A stretch of DNA of 64,000 nt, from assembly GCA_014281115.1 (NCBI GenBank), contig JACONQ010000006.1:3286001-3350000 (forward strand). The letters run 5' to 3'. The stretch comes from Laburnicola sp. R22_1. Taxonomy: Eukaryota; Ascomycota; Dothideomycetes; Pleosporales; Didymosphaeriaceae. Every line of letters starts with the position of its first letter. The first letter of the stretch is position 1. Positions 22,164 through 31,328 of this stretch are shown here, one piece after another. A program made the translations under genes and the position numbers. The notes beneath the pieces were generated by a model. That model did no database searches. It was not told where the DNA came from and was given only the letters and a program-made list of their open reading frames with translations.

Positions 22164-22349
22164 AATTATGTTGGTTTTATTGATGGCGATTGGAGGTTAG
22201 TATTTGAGAAAGCATTTTCCTGAGGCGTTGGGGATGTACATCACCAAAATTGTATGTGTTATGATTTCAATGCAGTTAGACCCGACAAAATGCTATTCAT
22301 TTTCACACATGTAGTTACTCTACTCTCATTTCCATAACCTCCTCCAAGC

Positions 22350-24992
22350 TCATGGCATGTCAATATATCTCCACTGCAACTCATCCGCTCCGCACCGTAG
22401 CACACGAACCTCCTTCGTCTCCCCAGGCACAACATCAAACCCATTATCACTCAATGTCACCCCTTGCATCTCACCGAACACGAAGCCCTTCACCGGCCTC
22501 GCAGAAGACACGAACGCCCTCCTCTTATCCTCCGAATACTCCACCTTCACACCACGGTCCGAAAAACTTAGATACTTGATCGGCTCAGGCCACGACACAT
22601 CGCTCGCCGCCTGTTTATCGTAAACAACAAGCGAAGTGTAAATAACGAACGGGTCGCACTTAGGCACATCAAACGCTTGATCCGCATCCTGCGCGTTGGG
22701 AATTTCGACGCGTTCATTCTGCAGTACCTCCGTCGTGCCATTCGGTTCAATGTGCACCGCTCTTTCAATCCTCTCGAGTACCTCTTCCCCAGTCTTGACC
22801 GAGATGAACTTGACGGTTACATTTCCGACGATGCTTTCCCGCATGTTATTCGCGACCCAGACGTCAAACTGCACATCTTGCCATATTTTGCGCATATCAA
22901 TGTGGCTCGTGTCGCGCTTCCAAAGAGCATCCGCAGGCCGCACCGTCCAATCGTGAATCTTTCTCTGGACTCTGACGACGAGGGGGTCTAGCGTGCGCTT
23001 GATAGCGTAATATCCAGGCTTCGGGACGCCGTAGTAATCCACGACAGCCCAGCTCATCGTGGGCCAGCAATCGTTCAACTGCCAGACGAGCACGCCGCCG
23101 CACTTCCGATTCGATGGCTGCTTCCAGTCGCGTCTCCACGAACTGTACGCCCACGTGAGTGCATCAGCCTGCATGATCTGCGTCAAATGCGTGAAGCCTG
23201 CGATGTCGTACCGCACGCGGAAGTTCTCAGCGACGTAGGAGACGAGGCGGCGCTCGTGGCCGATGGCTTTGTTGCGGAAGTCCATGGCCATGGAGCCTGG
23301 GTATCGGTCTTCGGGTCTGGTTATGCATTTCTCCAGCGTGGAGACGTGGGGGTAGGCTTCCATGCCGAATTCGGAGACGAAGCGGCCGCCCATGCGGGGG
23401 AGGCGGTGGTAAGGCTCCATGGTGCCGTGCCAGACGTTCCATTGGTGGATGTCGCCGACTGTTGCGTCAACTTTTAGGGTCGTCGATGTGCCGTTGCCGA
23501 AGGGCGAGGAGGGGTGATATGGGATGCCCTTGGTTTCTTCACGTATGACTTTAGGTAGTAAGTATTCGTAGATATAGCGTGCTGGGAAGTCGGTCTTGAG
23601 CCACGACTCTGGGTCTTTGTCATCAGTGTAGTTGTACTCTAGGCCGTACCGCTCTACGATCTGGTAGTCCTCATTGTTTCCGGCCCAGATCACCAGGCTG
23701 GGATGATTGCGTAGCCTCCGCACATTCTGTCGTGCTTCGGTTTCGACAGATTTTAGATAGGTTGGGTTTGCAGGGTAGTTTGCGCAAGCGAAGGCGAAGT
23801 CTTGCCATATGAGCACGCCGAACTCGTCCGCTGCTTCGTAAAAGGAATCGTCCTCGTAGATGCCGCCGCCCCAAACGCGGACCATTGTCTGGTTGCCTTC
23901 GGCGGCTTGCCTTATCCATGCACGGTATGAGGAGGGTTTGGTGCGTGTGAGGAACGAATCAGCTGGAATCCAACAACTGCCGCCACAAAAAACATCGACG
24001 TTGTTGATGCGGAAGTAAAACGAAGTACCGTGGCTGTCAGACTCCTGTATCAGCTCTACTTTGCGAAAGCCGACCGTCTTGCTGACCTGGTCGATCACAG
24101 TGTCAGACTCCTCGGCTCCTGAAGAACGCAACGACACGGCGATTCGGTAAAGAGGTTGAGAACCATATCCTCTCGCCCACCAGAGCGATGCATCAGGAAG
24201 TTCAAACTCGGCACTAAACACGCCTTCCTGCTTAGTAGGCTGGAAGTCCTCCACCTTCTCGAGAGCATGTCCATCTTTTGATATCTCAGCATCAATCTTT
24301 CCGGGCCCTTCCACTGCGACGAAAATCTTGCCCTCGACTTGCTTTAAGTCCTCGTCAATTTCGTACTCTGCCCATACATCGACGATTTTGCTAGCGAACG
24401 TTTCCAGCACGATAGGCTTCCACGGACCGCAAGTGAGGAGTATAGGGCCCCAGTCCCAGCCCCAATGGTACTGCGCTTTTCTGACTGGGCCTCTCGATAT
24501 CTCTGTCTGGTGCACAATGAATTTGTGTTCTTCATGCTGTTTGACAAGCTCAAGCCCTTTTTGTCTTGCAGACGCAAAGACGATTTCGAGCACCTGCTCA
24601 GTTTCGTCGCCCTTCCTCAATTCTTTTGTAACATCGACACTGTGTTCCACGAACATGTTCTGCGATTCCAGAAGTAGCGCTCCGTTTAGGTAAACTGAAG
24701 CGAATGTATCCAAGCCGCCAAACTTCAGGACGGTGGTAACGCCAGGCTTTCCATGGTCCGGTGGAGCGGTAAACGTCGTTCGATACGTCCATGTTTCATC
24801 GGCAATCCAGCGAACAGCGAGCTCATTGAGGTCGTCGAAGGGGTCAGCAATCTTCCCATTCTTAAGAAGGTCCAAGTGTATCTCGGTAGGAACCTCGTTT
24901 GCCGGGAGATACTCATGAACCGACTCTGTCCCGCCCTTCTTAAAAAACCAACCCTTCGCCAAAGCCGTCTCGGTGCGTGACGCAGCCATCAT
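22350..24992 (-). CDS. mndB: GH2 beta-mannosidase, intracellular type
   Basis: A single exon. The open frame reaches 25196 (948 residues), but the family-like start is the Met pair at 24992/24989 (MMAASRTETALAKGWFFKKG), giving 880 residues. It hydrolyses terminal beta-1,4-mannose from mannooligosaccharides. Seen: an N-terminal sugar-binding jelly roll, then the GH2 barrel with WGGGIYEDDSFYE. The acid/base Glu is in WAGNNEDY (residue 441 from this start) and the nucleophile Glu in VSEFGMEAYP (541). There is no signal peptide, which fits the cytosolic MndB group and not the secreted MndA group. It sits head-to-head with a sugar transporter, which suggests uptake of mannosides and their breakdown inside the cell. 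If the longer N-terminus were used, the extra 68 residues would be non-conserved filler. Confidence 0.9.
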   Translation of the reverse strand: MMAASRTETALAKGWFFKKGGTESVHEYLPANEVPTEIHLDLLKNGKIADPFDDLNELAVRWIADETWTYRTTFTAPPDHGKPGVTTVLKFGGLDTFASVYLNGALLLESQNMFVEHSVDVTKELRKGDETEQVLEIVFASARQKGLELVKQHEEHKFIVHQTEISRGPVRKAQYHWGWDWGPILLTCGPWKPIVLETFASKIVDVWAEYEIDEDLKQVEGKIFVAVEGPGKIDAEISKDGHALEKVEDFQPTKQEGVFSAEFELPDASLWWARGYGSQPLYRIAVSLRSSGAEESDTVIDQVSKTVGFRKVELIQESDSHGTSFYFRINNVDVFCGGSCWIPADSFLTRTKPSSYRAWIRQAAEGNQTMVRVWGGGIYEDDSFYEAADEFGVLIWQDFAFACANYPANPTYLKSVETEARQNVRRLRNHPSLVIWAGNNEDYQIVERYGLEYNYTDDKDPESWLKTDFPARYIYEYLLPKVIREETKGIPYHPSSPFGNGTSTTLKVDATVGDIHQWNVWHGTMEPYHRLPRMGGRFVSEFGMEAYPHVSTLEKCITRPEDRYPGSMAMDFRNKAIGHERRLVSYVAENFRVRYDIAGFTHLTQIMQADALTWAYSSWRRDWKQPSNRKCGGVLVWQLNDCWPTMSWAVVDYYGVPKPGYYAIKRTLDPLVVRVQRKIHDWTVRPADALWKRDTSHIDMRKIWQDVQFDVWVANNMRESIVGNVTVKFISVKTGEEVLERIERAVHIEPNGTTEVLQNERVEIPNAQDADQAFDVPKCDPFVIYTSLVVYDKQAASDVSWPEPIKYLSFSDRGVKVEYSEDKRRAFVSSARPVKGFVFGEMQGVTLSDNGFDVVPGETKEVRVLRCGADELQWRYIDMP

Positions 24993-25420
24993 GTCTACAC
25001 AGTCGAACAACCGACACAACGACGCCGCAAATGTTGAAGTAAGTGTTGAAGTAAGCTTTTGCCATCGCTTCACGAAAAGGGTATCTCGCGCTGAATCATT
25101 GCCCAGAACTTGTGTGCTGTTATTCTCCGACGTTTGGGGAGACGTGATGCGGGGTTCTCCCCACGCTGCGCTCGGTGGGGCAACGATCTCCGCCAACGAC
25201 CTCGCATCTTCGCCCCGGCGGGCGACAATCTACCGGCTTCCTTGTTGACTTGACTGAGCGAAGGAGCACTCACGGCTCTCTACAATGATAAGATGCGACG
25301 TGACATGGGTATCGCAATTGGGGAAACCGAGCACTCGGGTGCGTGCCCGAAATCATCTTTATAACCCCTGGTGCGCCCCGCACCCCTCCTTGCTGCTGAT
25401 CGTGAACTTGCACAATCGCA
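24993..25420. promoter_or_regulatory. Shared divergent promoter of beta-mannosidase and sugar transporter
   Basis: A 428-bp space between two start codons pointing away from each other. No TATA box was identified with confidence. The two products make biochemical sense together, so coordinated control from this region is plausible but inferred. Confidence 0.5.
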
Positions 25421-27383
25421 ATGGCCGAGAAAGAAAAAACGAACGCAGAGTATGTCGGCGAGAAGGGGTTGATGGAGGACGGTAGAAAACTTGTAGAGGA
25501 GGGGGAGGTAGAAGCCGCGAATCCTTCTTTCGCGACCATCATGGAGAAGCACAGGCCGAATCCGTGGGGAAAGGGCCATCTGCAACTATACGCATTGGCC
25601 ACGATATGCTTTTTGAACTCCACTATGAGCGGTAAGTTACGCATGGTTTGCTTGGCTGCGACGAGCTCGACTAACGAATCAAGGCTTCGACGGGTCACTG
25701 ATGGGTTCGATAAACTATTGAACAGAAGAGATACATTGCTATCTTACAGATCCTACCTGCTTATATGCATGTAGGAACAAAGAACAACTCGGCGAGGTGG
25801 CTGAGTCGCATGACCAACATAAACGCCCTGCCTAACTACACTCGCTACTACAGCCTTCCAGAGACAGGGACAGCTTCGACCGGCATTTTTTTCGCCATCT
25901 TTCAGGTTGGACAGATGTGTGCTGCTCTATTTGTCTGGGTTGCAGATTGGCTTGGCCGTCGATGGCTGATCTTCATCGGGACTGCGGGTGTTATCGTGGG
26001 CACGATTGTAACCTCGACTGCTGCGACTTTGCCTACCTTCATAGGAGGCAGGTTCTTGTTGAGCTTCTTCGCACAACTAGCTTGCTCGGCAAGTCCGCTT
26101 TACTTGGTTGAGGTGGCGCCGCCGCAGTATCGAGGCACGCTGGCTGGCATGTACAATACCTTCTATTACTTTGTAAGTCTGACACCAAGGAAGTTTTAGG
26201 TAGCTTAGGTACTGAGTATTTCATCCAGGGCTCGATTCTAGCAACCTCTTCCGTATACGGAGCACACAGGAACCTCTCTGACACCAACCTGGACTGGCGT
26301 CTGCCCCTCTGGCTTCAGATGGTCTGTCCCGCCCTTGTATGCTGCGTGATTCTCTTCTTCCCAGAGTCGCCTCGCTGGTTAGTGGGCAAGGATCGACACG
26401 AAGAAGCGCGCGCCTTTCTCGTCAAACACCACGCCAACAGCGACGCCAACCATCCACTCATCACGCTCGAGATGTCGGAAATGGTCGAATCCCTGCGCAA
26501 AGATCCGGTCACCAACTGGCGTAACTTCTTCGACCTGAGGGTTCTGTTCAAGACGAGAGCAAGACGGTATAAAACGATGTTGAACATGAGCTTTGCCTGG
26601 ATCGGCCAGTTCTCTGGGAATAAGTGAGTCTGAACCTCAAGATCTGGAAACGATGCTAACAGAGGGCAGCGTTGTTTCATACTACCTCCCTATGCTTGTG
26701 ACCAACGTCGGCATCACGGACACCGACACGAAGCTACTGCTAAACATCATGTACGCCCTTGAAGGCTACATTTTCGCTTCAGCTGGAGCCCGACTGCACG
26801 ATATCTTTAGCAGACGCAAGATGCTCCTTACTTGCACAGCCGGTTTAATCATCGCGTTGTCCATCACAGCCGGCACGGCAGCAGGGTACGTCAACGCAGG
26901 TTCCAAAACGAGCTCGTCGGCCTCTATAGGATTCATCTTCGTGTTCGGCGCAATCTTCGCCTTCGGTTTCACAGCCATGCAACCGATTTATCCCGCCGAA
27001 GTCATGGCGAACGACATGCGCGCCAAAGGCATGGGAACGTACAAAATTGTCGGAGGAGCCGCGGCCTTCATCAATACTTTTGCGGCACCTATCGCTCTCG
27101 CCAATGTAAGCACTCCTGTTGATGATGGAGACTCACCGCTGACGCACTGCAGATCGGATACTGGTTCTACGTGTTCTTCGTCTTCTGGGACTGCCTCGAG
27201 TTTGCCTTTATGTATTTCTTCTTTGTAGAAACGAAGGGTCTTACGCTGGAAGAGATGGACGAAATCTTCGAGGCGAAGAATCCGCGCAAGGCGAGCACGC
27301 AGAAGAAGAAGGTTAAGGTTCTCACTGTTCTTAATAGTGATGGCAAAGTTGAGAACGAAATTGTCGGAAAAGGCGATGTGTGA
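25421..27383 (+). CDS. MFS sugar/oligosaccharide transporter, lactose-permease-like
   Basis: Exons are 25421-25631, 25684 onward, up to 26172, 26229-26623, 26670-27105 and 27153-27383. Introns 1 and 3-5 are 46-56 nt with good GT-AG ends. The product is about 550 residues: a hydrophilic N-terminus, then 12-helix sugar-porter features including STMSGFDGSLMG, the loop ADWLGRRW, PESPRWL after helix 6, and VETKGLTLEEMDEIFE at the C-terminus. It should import a disaccharide or oligosaccharide with protons at the plasma membrane. Between 25716 and 25824 the gene holds 109 extra bases between two ATAAAC copies. Leaving them out gives exactly the family motif GSLMGSINALPNY in frame. A canonical but weak intron (25694-25805) is also in frame, giving GFDGRMTNINALPNY. 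So the gene may be functional through that intron, or damaged by an insertion. Confidence 0.82.
25710..25824. repeat. 109-bp insert in the transporter flanked by ATAAAC direct repeats
   Basis: ATAAAC at 25710-25715 recurs at 25819-25824. The bases between them are not a GT-AG intron at any of the possible slides of the repeat. The insert has no clear terminal inverted repeats, but has an internal imperfect palindrome TCCTAC...GTAGGA (about 25751-25776). It shifts the frame (109 is not a multiple of three) unless removed by splicing. Origin unknown. Confidence 0.55.
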
Positions 27384-28625
27384 GCGACCATGACAATAGA
27401 GTGGGGGCAGTAACGAGTGGTAGTAGCGAGTGAGAATGCTTAAAGTTCTATCCGGTGACGAATGTGACTTTGAATGCTATGCTCTACCCGTTGCAAACAC
27501 TCAAAAGGGAAGAGCACGCCTCACTTCGCCTCGAGATTACACCTCTTCGATCTCATTCCGCAAACCCACCTACAGTGTTTACCTGTGATTACAGGGTCAG
27601 ACCAGCTTGCCTAGACCCATCAGCGGCCAGCCCGCAGCAACATGATTTCCGGCTTCCAGCCGCACAAAGCGACAACTAGTCAGAAATTGGTATAAGGATC
27701 TAGCATAGAACTTAGTAGTTCTGATGCGCTCATAGCTCCTCCTCTTTCGCATTCAGTCGGGAGGATCAAGGGAAAAGAAGCTTGGTGGAGGTGGTGACGT
27801 GAGTGGAGTGAGGTGAGGCTGCCAACTTCAAAAGAATGAGGAAGCCGCGGCCCAAACCAATCGCACCTTCCCCTCTAGCAACCCACCAAAACTTTGAAGA
27901 TCACATAAAATGATTGAAACCTTGAAACCACAAGATGAAACACAAAAGGCCATCACGCCGTCATCACCCCAATTTCATGACCATGGTCGTCGCTACCAGC
28001 CATGCGCGCGCGCGCCCAGCCACATGAAATCCAACGCCCAACCACCACCAAATCGCACCAACCCCCCGCGCACGCACCGCACCGCCTCTACAAAAGTGCG
28101 CCCAGCGCGCCGCATTCCACAAGAAACTCATCTTTCATATCGCTACTCCCCACCATCCATCCCACACACTCCCACGCACACCAAAAACTCTCGTCTGCAA
28201 CCTTGTTTACTGTTCGTTCGACCTTGTTGCTCCGATAACCCCCACCCGATCGAGCTTAGACCCTGTTGCGGTGGCACTGTGAAAGACGTCGGAACTGTAC
28301 CACGTCGGCAACAGTTGAGGGATTGATCTGAGATTCTGCGAAGCGGCTTGTGAAAGGTGTGGGCAGCTTCGCGATGTGATTGCTTGAGCTATTCACTAAT
28401 ATTACCTAGGATATTCACATTCGGATTCACATCGGGCTCGCGCACGCACGCATCACACGCACACCGCTGCAGAGTATATATATCTCCTCTCGCTGGGACT
28501 TCTCTCAGAGCTTCGTGCATCGCACCGCACCGCCTCGCCTCGCACGTTTTTTTTTCAGCGCTCCGCAAAGCAAAAATCGCATCGCATCGCCCTTCCCACC
28601 CGCACCGCACCGCCCCACCCCCAAA
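27384..28625. other. Intergenic region with the promoter of the small membrane protein
   Basis: No gene is supported. From about 27840 to 28620 the plus strand is strongly C/A-rich, which creates long but featureless frames. A TATA box lies at 28475-28482, followed by a pyrimidine-rich stretch. Confidence 0.45.
28475..28482 (+). promoter_or_regulatory. TATA box upstream of the 46-residue membrane protein
   Basis: TATATATA within AGAGTATATATATCTCC, about 145 bp before the ATG at 28626. The sequence after it is CT-rich, as often seen at fungal transcription starts. Confidence 0.5.
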
Positions 28626-28766
28626 ATGAAGCGCAACGTCGTCATCTTCCTCATCATCCTCATCCTCTTCATCCTCATCGCCGCAATCGCCTACCTAATC
28701 TACTCCCTGCAAGCCCGCATGGCCGTAGGCGGCACCTCCTCTGTCAGCGAGATGTCGGAAGCGTAG
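28626..28766 (+). CDS. 46-residue single-pass membrane microprotein
   Basis: The ATG lies in a strong context (CCAAAATGAAG) and encodes 46 residues. A short basic start (MKRN) leads into an unbroken hydrophobic segment at about 5-27 made almost only of Ile, Leu, Val, Phe and Ala. A small polar tail follows (SLQARMAVGGTSSVSEMSEA). This predicts one transmembrane helix. An upstream in-frame Met at 28515 would add a basic, low-complexity stretch and is less likely to be the start. The TATA box at 28475 supports a transcript. I do not recognise the protein. Membrane-spanning regulators and small proteolipids have this shape, but nothing here points to one. Confidence 0.55.
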   Translation: MKRNVVIFLIILILFILIAAIAYLIYSLQARMAVGGTSSVSEMSEA

Positions 28767-30019
28767 TCCCCATCGTCATCGGCAGCGGCATCGGCATCAC
28801 TTCCCACACAGCGGCTCTGAGCGCGATATGACGGACCTGTAGACCCGTGGACGCATATCCACGTACGCAAAACGCAACATGCGACGCACGATGGCTGGGA
28901 AGTGTACAGACGAGACGAGATGAGAGGAGAAGAAGCGCATCGCAGCACAGCGCATCGCACCCCCTAACGAGACCCCACGACCTGCATATACAACGGAGCA
29001 CAGCCAAACGGACGGGAAAACGGCGCACAGGAGGACTTATTTACACACCAGCATTCGACCCCAGGACGGGGTCCGGTTCACGGCGCTGAACACACAGCTA
29101 GGTGTTACTATTAATACGAGGGATGGACGAATATTCTTCTACGCTGCTATGGATAAATCATGGGCGTTTTTTTATGCTGGATACCTGCTGTTAGAGGTGT
29201 TGTTGTGTATAGTGTATGGAAGAGATGAAGTATTGAGAGAGGAATGGGTACATGCTACATTATACTATGTGTTATACTATGTGTGTTGTTTTTGTTTTGT
29301 TTTGTGGGTGCTGTGATGTGAGAGTGCGGTGGTGAATGGCTTGTTTGTGTGTGGTACTGGGGATTGTAATTGTGAGTATGCTCTGAGTTGACTCTGTTGG
29401 ATGCATTGCATGGTGATCAACTATCTATCATTCTTTCAGTACAGTGACCCTGACAAGCAACATAACACACACTACGAGGCACAGAATAAGGTCGTTGGGT
29501 AGACAGTGAAAAATTAATACCTATTCAGGTTGGGTAGAAAGTGACAGATTAATACCTATTATTATGCTTGTGCTTCATCCGCAGGAAGCCTCTCTGTTCA
29601 CATTGACGTCACACAAATCAATGATATAACATAACATTACGTGAACACCGCTCAACCTGACAAGAAGTTACCACAGCATGCTAGATATTGTAAATATTGC
29701 AAGAAGTACAGACGCATCCATCACACAAAGCAAGGCGCTCAAAAGGGGATAAAATGCATCCATGTTTCCAAAGCAGGCCTTATTTGCCAACCCCTTACAT
29801 AGCTGCATTTTCCACCGGAAAGATAGCTCGCGTAATCGTACCTTTTCGGGCAGGAGAAATGAAATAGCCATGGACGCCAGGCGCAAAGCACTCAGGTAAA
29901 ACTCAGACCAACCGGCAGTGTACAGGAGACCAGCAGTTTTTTGAACTTGGAACGAGACGCTCGACGGTGAAGACAAGCCTGTGAATCGAGCTCGCGTCGC
30001 TGTGCTCTTGCCGTCGTCT
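28767..30019. other. Intergenic region between converging genes
   Basis: No gene is supported. The frames at 28847-29089 (plus) and 29668-30033 (minus) lack domains; the latter overlaps the 3' end of the HP1 gene. A near-repeat of about 31 bp (TTGGGTAGA...ATTAATACCTATT) occurs in tandem at 29495-29525 and 29530-29560. Confidence 0.4.
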
Positions 30020-30946
30020 TCAATAGTCGTCATCCACGCCCGTCATGTTGACATTGTCGGTGCCGTTCACGTCTTCGTCGGCGTTGTTGAATACGAGGTG
30101 CTCTTCAAAGTACGCGAGCATCTATGGCTTGTCAGCGTAGGTAGCGTCAGGCTTCCAATTTTGCAACCTACCGTCTGGGGGCACTTCTTGAAGATGAGCG
30201 GAAGCGGGTGTTGCGTCTTCCTCTGATCCTTCCACCACAGATATCCAAACTTGACCAGCTTGCCAGTCTTTGGGTCCGTCCTCTGCTCTACGGTCTCGAC
30301 GTGGTCGACCTCATCCTCCCACGAACCTGCAGGTGGAGCCCATTCCTTCTCCTTCTTCACGCGTTTGACTGCTGCGGGGGTGCTTGCCTCGGAGTCTACG
30401 CCGGACTTTCTGCCCTTTCGCTTCTTGGTCTCGGGTTTGCCGCCGATAGATTCGTGGTACTCGGCCAGGGCGTCCAAACCCTCGCTGGGGCGCGTAAGCA
30501 TACAATGGTAGGTGTGCACTCGGCGCAAGAGACTTACAGATTCGACTCCTCTTCCCATGTGTAGTCCTTGGGGTCGTCGTAGCCTTGCCATTTGACTTCG
30601 TACAGTAGTTTGCCCTGCGCCAGTTAGTATGAGCTCCTGCTGTTTGTCCCGGGAATTGTCTACCTTGGCAATTTTGTGGGCGAGGATCTTCTCGACGACG
30701 TATCTGTCGCAGTGTTAGCGCGACTCGAGCGTCGCTAAGAGCGGGCATGCGCGTACTCGTCGTCGTCGTCGTCCTCGTCGTCGTCGTCCTCCACGGGCTG
30801 TGCCTTTTTCTGGGAGGGCTTCTCCTTCTTTGCGGGGATCTGCTCGTTGCCGGAAGAAGCGCTCACTTCCTCGTCGCTTAGGAGGGCGGCTGCGCGCAAG
30901 TCAGCAGAGGCAATTTTGCAACGGCGGAGACGCGCTCACGCGGCAT
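30020..30946 (-). CDS. HP1: Heterochromatin protein 1 (chromodomain plus chromoshadow domain)
   Basis: Six exons: 30946-30940, 30889-30757, 30703-30664, 30614-30538, 30484-30172 and 30121-30020. Introns are 49-54 nt and all phases close, giving 223 residues. HP1 binds histone H3 trimethylated on lysine 9 and holds together heterochromatin. An acidic run (36-47, from a GTC/CTC trinucleotide repeat) leads into the chromodomain (47-86): EYVVEKI, KLLYEVKWQGYDDPKDYTWE. Cage aromatics are Y48, W69 and Y72. A basic hinge (KKRKGRK, VKRVKKEKE) follows, then the chromoshadow domain from about 128 (GSWEDEVDHVETVEQ...LVKFGYLWWKDQRKTQHPL). The first exon is only 7 nt (ATG CCG C). In Neurospora, HP1 (hpo) is needed for DNA methylation of RIP-mutated repeats; this window holds such repeats. 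Confidence 0.92.
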
Positions 30947-31328
30947 GGCTGGGAGCTGTCGCGAGTGGTCGCGAGCGTGGTCGGAGTCGAGTATTCGCTG
31001 CGAGAAGCTCCGCGCGAAAAGGCCGAGTGCGATTGGGATGCGAAGCAAACGCGCGGGTCGAGGGGAGGAGCGCGACGGGTGGTGGGTGGTGGGTGGTGGG
31101 TGGCTGTTGTGGGAGGCTGGGGCTGGTCACGTCGGCGCGTGAAGGCCAGGGTCAGAGCTTCCTGGTCCGTGTGCGGCCAAGTGGGCAGTTTTCGAAAAGT
31201 TGACGACCCGTCAACACGCCCAGACCCCACCACCACGGCCGATACAGCCCCTCTTGTTCCTCTCGTTTTGCTGCTCGAACCGCGCTGCATATACCCGAGG
31301 GATTGTTTTGCCCGGAAGCGTGCCCAAC
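30947..31328. promoter_or_regulatory. Shared divergent promoter of HP1 and CCT-epsilon genes
   Basis: 382 bp separate two opposed start codons. The middle holds a GGTGGTG run (about 31075-31105). Both are housekeeping-type genes; no TATA box is evident. Confidence 0.5.

Noticed and set aside
25790..25815. tRNA-like A box (GGTGGCTGAGT) at the end of the transporter insert
   Set aside because: No B box and no cloverleaf; the match is short and could be chance.
25710..25824. U12-type AT-AC intron in the sugar transporter (starts AT, ends AC)
   Set aside because: The start ATAAAC does not match the U12 consensus ATATCC, and ascomycetes of this kind are thought to lack the minor spliceosome.
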